A stretch of DNA of 29,778 nt from a virus. The notes below the pieces were generated by a model, which saw only the letters and a list, made by a program, of their open reading frames with translations, made no database searches and was not told the DNA's origin. The stretch lies in the IMG/VR virus record IMGVR_UViG_3300030000_000036, positions 1-29,778 of that record; one strand, written 5' to 3'. Made by a program: the position numbers and the translations under genes. Shown here piece after piece: positions 22,537-27,899 of the stretch (the stretch's first letter is position 1; each line of letters opens with the position of its first letter).

Positions 22537-22782
22537 ATGCAGCAAGGTAGCAATCAAATCGTCAGCGCCGCGACTCCCGGTGGGCTCGCGCAACCGCAGC
22601 AGGCGGCGTGGTATCAGGCCGTGCAGGAAATTGGCGCCATGTGCTCCGGCATTCAGCATATTTCCAGGTACTGCGCCGATCAGGGGCATGTGACCCAAGA
22701 TCACATTGAACAGATTGCGGCGCTATCGAGTGTCATGCACCGACACCTGGCTACTCTCGGCAGCGCGATTGCTGACCACTGA
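22537..22782 (+). CDS. Unknown early protein, 81 aa
   Basis: A mostly helical 81-aa protein, with GGLAQPQQAAWYQAVQEIGAMCSGIQHISRYCADQG and a final helix QIAALSSVMHRHLATLGSAIADH. Two Cys. It is the first rightward gene after the operator, so an early regulatory or establishment role is likely. Only the frame from the ATG at 22537 is credible; the upstream open sequence overlaps the repressor. The ribosome site is GGCAGGG. Nothing similar is recognised. Confidence 0.6.
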   Translation: MQQGSNQIVSAATPGGLAQPQQAAWYQAVQEIGAMCSGIQHISRYCADQGHVTQDHIEQIAALSSVMHRHLATLGSAIADH

Positions 22783-22819
22783 TTCCCCCCTCTTCATCCA
22801 TCGCAAGGAAGCGTCCCCC

Positions 22820-23236
22820 ATGAATGCCCGCGCTCAGATCCACGGCGAGGAAGTCATCGGCTACCCCGGCCAGAACCTCACGGACCACGAGCTGTTTGTT
22901 CTGGTCAAAACCGCCGAGGGCTTTCCCACACCCGTAATCGCCGCTGAATTGCACATTGACGACGTCGGCATGCGTTTGGTGGAGCGCAATATCTTGAGCA
23001 AGCTAGGCGCCAAGAACAAAGCGCACATGATCACGCGCGGCTTCACCTTGGGTGTTCTGGTTCCGCAAGCGCTGTGCGTCATGCTCTGCATGATCGCCGC
23101 CTTGGAAATCGACACCGACTTCAATCGTCCACGCTCCCAGCGCCGTAGCCGCACCCTCACCGAATTTTCGCGCAGCGTACGCACCTCCCCGGCTTCGGCC
23201 GGCGGCCCGCCCTCCAAGCAAATTCTCTACGTCTGA
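22820..23236 (+). CDS. LuxR-type helix-turn-helix regulator
   Basis: A 138-aa protein starting MNARAQIHGEE. The DNA-binding segment (about 25-80) has LTDHELFVLVKTAEGFPTPVIAAELHIDD and VERNILSKLGAKNKAHMITRGFTLGVL, the LuxR C-terminal pattern. There is no receiver or ligand-binding domain. A hydrophobic stretch ALCVMLCMIAALEI (~90-103) follows, then an Arg/Ser-rich tail. Such HTH-only proteins occur in Pseudomonas phages. The start is preceded by AAGGAAG. Its stop is followed by the partition repeats, so it may co-regulate the par region, but that is inference. Confidence 0.72.
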   Translation: MNARAQIHGEEVIGYPGQNLTDHELFVLVKTAEGFPTPVIAAELHIDDVGMRLVERNILSKLGAKNKAHMITRGFTLGVLVPQALCVMLCMIAALEIDTDFNRPRSQRRSRTLTEFSRSVRTSPASAGGPPSKQILYV

Positions 23237-23240
23237 CCAA

Positions 23241-23272
23241 TTCGTTATTTCGTTATTTCGTTAAATCGTTAT
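23241..23272. repeat. parS: Partition-site array A: four 8-bp repeats TTCGTTAW
   Basis: Four direct octamers with 8-bp period: TTCGTTAT, TTCGTTAT, TTCGTTAA and ATCGTTAT. They precede the parA promoter. Binding by the ParG-like protein is inferred from the layout, which is like type Ib partition operator/centromere arrays. Confidence 0.8.
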
Positions 23273-23276
23273 TTTC

Positions 23277-23305
23277 TTGATCCTCGGCATGGGGCGGCCT
23301 ATACT
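23277..23305 (+). promoter_or_regulatory. parA promoter
   Basis: -35 TTGATC (23277-23282), 17-base spacer, -10 TATACT (23300-23305). It lies between two octamer arrays in opposite orientation, which suggests autoregulation of the par operon. Confidence 0.78.
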
Positions 23306-23315
23306 CGCCCATACG

Positions 23316-23347
23316 TTAACGAATTAACGAAATGACGAATTAACGAA
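23316..23347. repeat. Partition-site array B: four inverted octamers TTAACGAA
   Basis: TTAACGAA, TTAACGAA, ATGACGAA and TTAACGAA with exact 8-bp period; this is the reverse complement of the motif in array A. It covers the start of the par transcript, a typical operator position. Confidence 0.8.
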
Positions 23348-23364
23348 ATAAGGGAATTCTCACC

Positions 23365-24012
23365 GTGGCTTTGAAAATTGGCTTTGCAACTCAAAAGGGT
23401 GGCCCTGGCAAATCCACCGACGCACGCGGCACAGCTGTCGGCTTCGCGCAAAACGGCTGGGCAGTGAAAGTCGCCGACTTTGATCTCAACCAATCCACTT
23501 GCACCCGATGGCATCAACGCCGCCTGCAGCGCGGTCACCAACCTGAAGTATCGGTCGAACAGTTCGGCTCTGTTGCTCATGCGCTCAGCCGGGCCGACGA
23601 TTATGACGTGATGATCTTCGACGGCGCACCGCGCGCCAGTAAGGACACCGCCGCGATGGCAGAAGCGTGTGACCTGCTGGTTATCCCAACCGGCCTATCG
23701 GTTGACGACCTCGACCCGGCTGTCGAGCTGGCCGACGCGCTGCACTACAAGCATGGAATCCCCGTTGAGCGCATCGCGTTCGCCTTGAACCACGTCGGCG
23801 ACAGCTTGGCCGAACTGGAAGAGGCTCAAGAGTATTTGAGTCAGAAGCCCTATCACGTTCTGGCCGGCTACCTGCCGCAAAAAGTCAGCTATAGCCGCGC
23901 CATGGACGTTGGCTTGTCGGTGATTGAGGTTTCACACAAGGGGCTGCGCGCCCAGGCCGAACAGCTAATTAGCGCGATCATCCAGCGGGCGACTGCGCTA
24001 CAATCCAAGTAA
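23365..24012 (+). CDS. parA: ParA-type partition ATPase
   Basis: A 215-aa ParA without an N-terminal helix-turn-helix, hence a type Ib form. It has a deviant Walker A KGGPGKST (residues 11-18), a Walker A' region VKVADFDLNQST and a Walker B DYDVMIFDGAP, then LLVIPTGLSVDDL and a C-terminal AQAEQLISAIIQ. ParA uses ATP to move plasmid DNA through ParB-type complexes on the nucleoid. The start is GTG; AAGGG lies upstream. The stop TAA falls inside the next octamer array. The parA/parG pair with octamer operators is rare in a phage context and suggests plasmid-like maintenance. Confidence 0.93.
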   Translation: MALKIGFATQKGGPGKSTDARGTAVGFAQNGWAVKVADFDLNQSTCTRWHQRRLQRGHQPEVSVEQFGSVAHALSRADDYDVMIFDGAPRASKDTAAMAEACDLLVIPTGLSVDDLDPAVELADALHYKHGIPVERIAFALNHVGDSLAELEEAQEYLSQKPYHVLAGYLPQKVSYSRAMDVGLSVIEVSHKGLRAQAEQLISAIIQRATALQSK

Positions 24013-24032
24013 CGAATTGACGAATTAACGAA
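24009..24032. repeat. Partition-site array C: three octamers between parA and parG-like
   Basis: GTAACGAA, TTGACGAA and TTAACGAA with 8-bp period. They start inside the parA stop region and end 17 bases before the parG-like start. Confidence 0.75.
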
Positions 24033-24049
24033 TTAAAGGAAACTGCGCA

Positions 24050-24313
24050 ATGACTGTCGACGCCCCAAAACCACCCAAGCGCAAACCCTCTACCAAGGGC
24101 ACGGCGCCGGCTTCACCACTGGCGGCCGAAGCATTGGCCAAGGCTGGCCATACGACCCAAGCCGCACCCGAAGAACTGGTGACCGCTAACTTCAAGGTCG
24201 ACGCCGCGTTCAAGCATGAATTAAAGATGTTCGCCGCCATGCATAAAATGAGCATGGTCGACGTGCTGCGACAAGGTTATGCCTTGCTTAAGGAAGCCAA
24301 GGGCGGAAAGTGA
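24050..24313 (+). CDS. ParG-like partition DNA-binding protein
   Basis: An 87-aa protein. The N-terminal half is flexible and basic (PKPPKRKPSTKGTAPASP). The C-terminal half has the ribbon-helix-helix pattern ELVTANFKVDAAFKHELKMFAAMHKMSMVDVLRQGYALL (about 42-80). This is the layout of ParG/ParB-type centromere binders of type Ib systems. It probably binds the octamer arrays and stimulates ParA. The ribosome site AAGGA is well placed. It is followed by a strong terminator. Confidence 0.85.
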   Translation: MTVDAPKPPKRKPSTKGTAPASPLAAEALAKAGHTTQAAPEELVTANFKVDAAFKHELKMFAAMHKMSMVDVLRQGYALLKEAKGGK

Positions 24314-24329
24314 TCGCCGACTAACAACA

Positions 24330-24355
24330 AGCCCCGCACTTGGCGGGGCTTTTTT
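24330..24355 (+). terminator. Terminator of the par operon
   Basis: A perfect 8-bp stem AGCCCCGC/GCGGGGCT (24330-24337 with 24343-24350) and six T. It separates the plus-strand par operon from the convergent minus-strand genes. Confidence 0.9.
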
Positions 24356-24363
24356 ATGTCCGC

Positions 24364-24375
24364 GTGACAGGTCAC
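24364..24375. repeat. GTGACAGGTCAC near-palindrome spanning a stop codon
   Basis: Member of the GTGACNNGTCAC family. It covers the TGA of the 80-aa gene at 24372-24374. Confidence 0.5.
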
Positions 24376-24614
24376 GACTCGACAATAAACGCCCGAATGC
24401 CCAGGCTACTGGTGAAACGCTCCAGGGTGTCGAGGCTGGCCCAGGTGCGCACTGCCTCGCGCTGCGAACGTACGGCCAACCAATTCGACGCCGGACCACC
24501 CAGGCGCACATAGACCGCCCAGCGCTCGCCGTGGCGCGCTGCCTTGCACTCGCGCACCGAATGCCCGGCGATCAGCTCCAGCAACTGCCCTTCGTCGAAG
24601 CCTTTGCGCTTCAT
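24372..24614 (-). CDS. Possible partition-associated protein (ParC-like)
   Basis: An 80-aa protein starting MKRKGFDEGQLLELIAGHSVRECKAARHG. It has WAVYVRLGGPASNWLAVRSQREAVRTWASLDTLERF and a beta-type ending FIVES. I recall short partition-associated proteins of this shape in Pseudomonas plasmids (called ParC in some annotations). It lies convergent to parA/parG, 57 bases from the parG-like stop. Confidence in the function is low, in the gene moderate. There is a poor ribosome site; the poly-T before it may reduce expression. Confidence 0.5.
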   Translation of the reverse strand: MKRKGFDEGQLLELIAGHSVRECKAARHGERWAVYVRLGGPASNWLAVRSQREAVRTWASLDTLERFTSSLGIRAFIVES

Positions 24615-24655
24615 AGCACCGCCGGCCTTGCATCAAAAAAAACCACCTCAACCCC

Positions 24656-24970
24656 TCATGCCAAGTCAACACCCGCCAGATACCCCGGGCTGGCCATACA
24701 GCCCGGCCCCGGCATGGCGTCCAGTATGCCGCGCAGCGTACCAATTGACCGCCCTCGACGCGACGACCATTCAAGATCGAGGGTCTGCGCCGTCAGCGGA
24801 ATCACCTCGCGATAATCGAACCCATCGGCACCGAAGTCGCGCAGGGCCAGCACCAGGGCATGGCTACGGGCATAAGCAGCATACAGGTGCGCCGTCCCGA
24901 CCCAATAGGCGCACAACACCCGTTCGGCGGCCGGTACGTCGGCAAAGTCCGGCGCCCCGTTGGCGACCAT
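24656..24970 (-). CDS. Paralogue B of the small 'WVG...PGYLAG' protein
   Basis: A 104-aa protein. AERVLCAYWVGTAHLYAAYARSHALVLAL, then EVIPLTAQTLDLEW and a TLRGILDAMPGPGCMASPGYLAG ending. It is clearly related to the 90-aa protein at 25599-25871. Its ATG overlaps the stop of the 210-aa gene (TAATG), so it is in the same coupled operon. Unknown function. The conserved aromatic W-V-G and PGYLAG parts suggest a structural constraint. Confidence 0.7.
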   Translation of the reverse strand: MVANGAPDFADVPAAERVLCAYWVGTAHLYAAYARSHALVLALRDFGADGFDYREVIPLTAQTLDLEWSSRRGRSIGTLRGILDAMPGPGCMASPGYLAGVDLA

Positions 24971-25602
24971 TATTTGCCCTCGACCAATTCATCAGCCGTT
25001 ACGCCGAAGAACTGCGCACCGAACAGCTGCACGCCCTCACGCCAGCGGGGCAACAGACGGCGGCGAGCAGCCCCGGCAGACTGGACCAGCTGCCGGCGGT
25101 AAGGGGCCACCTCGGCCGCGCTCAGGCCCATGGCTTGCAGCCGGGCCAACAGCGACTCAATGAACCAAGCGTGATGCTGTATCTGCGCCAGACTGTCGAG
25201 CGCAGCAAACTGATCCAGCTCGCCAATCAAGCCGCAGGCCCACGCGTGTCGCTGCGACACCGTGGGCACCGGCAGATCCGCCCAGGCGCGCGCCCTGACG
25301 CGGTAGATACGAAAGGAATACGCGTCGCCCTCCTTGGCGTAGCGGGCCGCGACCCGTCGCTTCCAGTGCCCACGCACCACCCCTTGACCCTCCAGCTCGA
25401 TCAGCAGCCAGCGCGCCCGATTCAGGCCGATGCCAAAGCGGCGCTTCAGCGCCCCGGGACCGGTGAACCGCCGCGCCGCGACAAAGCGCGTCACCGCTGG
25501 CAACAGCGGATCGGACCAGGCCACGCCGCGCGGGGCCGTGTGGCCGATGGGTGCGTAATGGATCGGCAGCGCCTGGAAGTCCTGCAGGATGGGGCCGCTC
25601 AT
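24970..25602 (-). CDS. Protein with a stand-alone FtsK-gamma-like winged helix
   Basis: A 210-aa protein. Residues ~35-80 (AVTRFVAARRFTGPGALKRRFGIGLNRARWLLIELEGQGVV) match the winged-helix gamma domain of FtsK/SpoIIIE, in particular RRF/IG-x-NRA and the LE-x-x-GVV turn. The motor domain is absent. A longer C-terminal part (~95-205) has no known motif. DNA binding is likely; the target is unknown. It is located between the two paralogues and overlaps both (ATGA and TAATG). It may regulate the operon or help segregation beside parA. Confidence 0.65.
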   Translation of the reverse strand: MSGPILQDFQALPIHYAPIGHTAPRGVAWSDPLLPAVTRFVAARRFTGPGALKRRFGIGLNRARWLLIELEGQGVVRGHWKRRVAARYAKEGDAYSFRIYRVRARAWADLPVPTVSQRHAWACGLIGELDQFAALDSLAQIQHHAWFIESLLARLQAMGLSAAEVAPYRRQLVQSAGAARRRLLPRWREGVQLFGAQFFGVTADELVEGK

Positions 25603-25871
25603 TGCTCATACCCCGCCAGATAACCCGGTTCTTTTTGATCCATCAGCAAGCCGCGCAGGGTCCAGGCCAGGCGCCCGGCCTCATCGGCCAGGCGAGCGTC
25701 CAGGGTGTCGGCACTGACCGGCGCCACGTCGTCGACGCTGTAGGTGCCAGGGCCGGCGATGGCATTGGCCAGGGCCAGCGCCTGGGCTTCGTCCTCGGCC
25801 GCATAAATGTCGTCATCACCGACCCAGAAGGCCAACAGCGGCCGGGTCAGGTCGCGCACAGGGCTGCTCAT
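25599..25871 (-). CDS. Paralogue A of the small 'WVG...PGYLAG' protein
   Basis: A 90-aa protein. RPLLAFWVGDDDIYAAEDEAQALALANAI, then DDVAPVSADTLDARL, then LAWTLRGLLMDQKEPGYLAGYEQ. It aligns along its length with the 104-aa protein at 24656-24970. It is acidic and has no membrane part. The ATG overlaps the stop of the 104-aa gene at 25868-26182. Unknown function. Confidence 0.7.
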   Translation of the reverse strand: MSSPVRDLTRPLLAFWVGDDDIYAAEDEAQALALANAIAGPGTYSVDDVAPVSADTLDARLADEAGRLAWTLRGLLMDQKEPGYLAGYEQ

Positions 25872-26182
25872 TGGTCGTCGTCCTCGTCCTCGTGCAGCTC
25901 GATGGACTCGCCGCCGTCCTCAATGATGGCCAGCGCCGCGTCGTCGAACAGGTGATGTAACGGCGTCGCGCCCTGCTCGTCTTCGCGCAGCAGCTGCGCG
26001 ACCAGTTCGGTGACAAAGCGCGGCCGGTTGACGATGGTGGCCGCCGCCATGCCATCGCCCTGGACCGGCCATTGGTCACCCATGGTCACCGAATGACAGA
26101 GGGTGTCGACGTGGATACGAATCACCAGTTCGTCACCCTCACGGGCCACGCTCGGCAGGATCAAGTCAGGGGTAGTCGTCAT
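25868..26182 (-). CDS. Unknown acidic protein
   Basis: A 104-aa protein starting MTTTPDLILPSVAREGDELVIRIHVDTLCHSVTMGDQW. It continues RFVTELVAQLLREDEQGATPLHHLFDDAALAIIEDG and ends in a run of Asp/Glu (HEDEDDDQ). The start was set at ATG 26182 because AAGGAG is ideally placed and it sits in the duplicated leader block; a longer frame upstream reads through another gene. No family recognised. Confidence 0.65.
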   Translation of the reverse strand: MTTTPDLILPSVAREGDELVIRIHVDTLCHSVTMGDQWPVQGDGMAAATIVNRPRFVTELVAQLLREDEQGATPLHHLFDDAALAIIEDGGESIELHEDEDDDQ

Positions 26183-26223
26183 GCGTTGAATCTCCTTTCT
26201 CAGTGAGTTGTGACGCGTCACGC
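26183..26223. repeat. Duplicated ~42-base leader block, copy 1, with GTGACGCGTCAC palindrome
   Basis: The block contains the palindrome GTGACGCGTCAC (26210-26221), a ribosome site and the start region of the 104-aa gene. It matches 26614-26656 with about three substitutions and one inserted base. The palindrome overlaps the stop of the 131-aa gene. Confidence 0.75.
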
Positions 26224-26613
26224 GCCGGACTTGGCCAGAACAGCCGACTTCACACGCTCCGCCTCTAGCAGATCCTCGCCCTGCTGCGACAGCTCCCACA
26301 GCGCCGGGCTGCGCTGTACGCGGATCAGCAACCCCAATTGCGTCAGCAGGTCGAACCAGTGGCGGCCGATATCGGCGCCCTGGTTGTCCTCGGCGCACGC
26401 CCAAAAGCGCTGCAACTTGCTGACGACCTTGGTCGCAAACGGCGCCGGCTCGCCGACAAACTCGGCCTCCAGCAGCACCGCCGGATCGGCGACCTTGGCC
26501 ATGCGCGCGCACTCACGCGCCCATTCGTCGCGGGTGTAGCTGCCCGCGCCGTTCAACATGCGTTCCATCTTGCGGCTGAAGTAATCGACATCGAGGCCGT
26601 GGCTGTTTTTCAT
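26218..26613 (-). CDS. Unknown protein, 131 aa
   Basis: A 131-aa helical protein starting MKNSHGLDVDYFSRKMERMLNGAGSYTRDEWARECARMAKVADP. It has a wing-like C-terminal half LLTQLGLLIRVQRSPALWELSQQGEDLLEAERV, a pattern suggestive of a winged helix. The ribosome site is AAAAGGAG. Its stop lies inside the GTGACGCGTCAC palindrome. Possible DNA-binding protein, unproven. Confidence 0.6.
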   Translation of the reverse strand: MKNSHGLDVDYFSRKMERMLNGAGSYTRDEWARECARMAKVADPAVLLEAEFVGEPAPFATKVVSKLQRFWACAEDNQGADIGRHWFDLLTQLGLLIRVQRSPALWELSQQGEDLLEAERVKSAVLAKSGA

Positions 26614-26656
26614 CGCGTTGAATCTCCTTTTCTCAATGGGTTGTGACGCGTCACGC
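26614..26656. repeat. Duplicated leader block, copy 2, with GTGACGCGTCAC palindrome
   Basis: Palindrome at 26643-26654, six bases after the stop of the 88-aa gene, then TTGAGAAAAGGAG ribosome site. Pair of 26183-26223. Confidence 0.75.
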
Positions 26657-26660
26657 GGCG

Positions 26661-26927
26661 TTATTCGCCCCGTTGCCTCTCAGCCGGCTGGCCGGTCACC
26701 CGCGCCTGTATGGCGGCCCAGGTCGGCGTGTATTCCGGCCAGTCGCTTTCGATGACCAGACATTCGCGGCGTGGCAGATGGGCCAGCAGGGACAACATCG
26801 GTTCAACCAAGCTGCTGCGATAGCCGACCGGAACGTTTTCCAGGTCGCTGCACTTGATGACGATGTAGCGGTCTTCGCGCTGAAAGGGCGGGTGGGGCAT
26901 TTCGCTGTCGCGGGTGGGGTGTTCCAT
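26661..26927 (-). CDS. Unknown protein, 88 aa
   Basis: An 88-aa protein starting MEHPTRDSEMPHPPFQREDRYIVIKCSDL, then YRSSLVEPMLSLLAHLPRRECLVIESDWPEY and WAAIQARVTGQPAERQ. Beta strands IVIKC and CLVIESDWP suggest a small alpha/beta domain. The ribosome site AAGGAG is 11 bases from the ATG. The upstream 60 bases hold an operator-like palindrome. No family recognised. Confidence 0.62.
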   Translation of the reverse strand: MEHPTRDSEMPHPPFQREDRYIVIKCSDLENVPVGYRSSLVEPMLSLLAHLPRRECLVIESDWPEYTPTWAAIQARVTGQPAERQRGE

Positions 26928-26984
26928 GGCGGGCGGTTCTCCTTGGCGAGTGAGTGGCGGTGTGTGCGTAAAATCACTTTAAGC

Positions 26985-27004
26985 ATAAATGATATATCAC
27001 TTAT
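26985..27004. promoter_or_regulatory. Operator-like palindrome ATAAATGATATATCACTTAT
   Basis: A 20-bp inverted repeat with one mismatched pair. A related TCACTTTA half-site is 10 bases to the left (26974-26981). It sits upstream of the 88-aa gene operon and 100 bases after the XRE gene, so the XRE protein is a candidate binder. Confidence 0.55.
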
Positions 27005-27028
27005 GGCACTTCTGATTACCACAGGCGC

Positions 27029-27067
27029 AAAAAAAGACCCCCGGCAGACTCACATCTGACGGGGGTC
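27029..27067 (-). terminator. Terminator after the XRE gene
   Basis: GACCCCCG (27036-27043) pairs with CGGGGGTC (27060-27067). An inner CAGA/TCTG extends the stem, followed on the minus strand by seven T. Confidence 0.88.
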
Positions 27068-27083
27068 ATTGAACATATAACGC

Positions 27084-27095
27084 GTTATCCGTAAC
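27084..27095. repeat. 12-bp palindrome GTTATCCGTAAC, 7 nt after a stop codon
   Basis: It is extended on both sides by CGC, giving CGCGTTA-TCCG-TAACGCG. Located between the XRE stop and its terminator. Confidence 0.65.
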
Positions 27096-27102
27096 GCGCG
27101 GG

Positions 27103-27603
27103 TCACTCGCGCGCGGCGCGGGCCTCTTGCAGCGCCTGGGCGATTTCACCCGATAGGCGCTGTTCATCCTCACCGGTGATCGCCTCGACGGCATACAACG
27201 CCGCGACGTAGGCGATCGCATAGACCCGATTAAACTCAATGTCTTTATCCGTGCGCGCCGCGCGCAGGCTGTCGATTTGGTGGCGTGCCTCGCCCAGGGC
27301 GAAAGCGCGGGGGTTATTGGCGACCGGTTCCGGCGTGTCATGCTCAGGCATCCACAGCGCCGCCGGATCAATGCCTAGGACAACCGACAACGGCTCGACC
27401 ATGTCGCTCATGATGCCGCGCAAGCCCAGCTCCCAGTTGCTGCAAGTGCTCGCCAGGACTTTGGGATAACCCTGCGCCTGGATCAGCTGCGCGAGTTCGT
27501 TCAGGGTCAGCGACTTGGCCGCCCGAGCGGCGCGAATCACCTGGCCAATGCGGGTGACGTCTTCGGCGTATTGCTCAGAAGTGCGGCCGGCGGATGTGCT
27601 CAT
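27103..27603 (-). CDS. XRE-family transcriptional regulator
   Basis: A 166-aa protein starting MSTSAGRTSEQ. The helix-turn-helix is about residues 20-65: VIRAARAAKSLTLNELAQLIQAQG, then LASTCSNWELGLRG. The C-terminal helical part (~95-165) has DKDIEFNRVYAIAYVAALYAVEA, probably for dimerisation. The start at 27603 is preceded by AAGGAA; the longer frame would add ten residues without a ribosome site. It lies downstream of the Zn-finger gene and is followed by a terminator. It is a candidate for the palindrome at 26985-27004. Confidence 0.85.
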   Translation of the reverse strand: MSTSAGRTSEQYAEDVTRIGQVIRAARAAKSLTLNELAQLIQAQGYPKVLASTCSNWELGLRGIMSDMVEPLSVVLGIDPAALWMPEHDTPEPVANNPRAFALGEARHQIDSLRAARTDKDIEFNRVYAIAYVAALYAVEAITGEDEQRLSGEIAQALQEARAARE

Positions 27604-27636
27604 AATCGGGGTTCCTTGGGTATGTGTGCGCATTAT

Positions 27637-27855
27637 TTACAGGTTCGGCCCAGGCGGAAAAGTTTTACCGAAAACGGGTAAGGTTTTTCCGGTCCAGCGC
27701 TCGGCGCGGCTGGCTTCGCGGATACGCGCCGAACCGGCGTCGTAACAGGCCGGGCACCAGCGGCAGCCGTAGACCTGGCACGGTGCGCCGCAGTCCTCAC
27801 AGGTGCCATTGGCGTGATTGGGGTTGTCGGGGAACTTGGGGGGCGGCTCGATCAT
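27637..27855 (-). CDS. Small zinc-finger protein
   Basis: A 72-aa protein with CEDCGAPC...CRWCPACYDAG, that is, two CxxC-type pairs that fit one or two zinc sites (Cys residues about 19-41). The rest is basic: RIREASRAERW. A start at 27855 is supported by AAAGGAAT. It has the size of small DksA/TraR-like or zinc-ribbon adaptors but lacks their other hallmarks. Probably a DNA- or RNA-binding factor. Confidence 0.68.
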   Translation of the reverse strand: MIEPPPKFPDNPNHANGTCEDCGAPCQVYGCRWCPACYDAGSARIREASRAERWTGKTLPVFGKTFPPGPNL

Positions 27856-27881
27856 CGTGGGGGATTCCTTTCAATTGAAAC

Positions 27882-27893
27882 GTTACGGGTAAC
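27882..27893. repeat. 12-bp palindrome GTTACGGGTAAC, 6 nt after a stop codon
   Basis: One mismatched pair. It starts the 44-base gap between the coiled-coil gene stop and the Zn-finger gene start. Confidence 0.65.
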
Positions 27894-27899
27894 GCCGGG

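Noticed and set aside
24544-25623. Long plus-strand frame of about 359 aa
   Set aside because: It lies opposite three coupled minus-strand genes and has Pro/Arg/Gln-rich low-complexity sequence.
26182-26512. Upstream extension of the acidic 104-aa protein
   Set aside because: It would overlap the 131-aa gene completely, and a better ribosome site lies at 26182.
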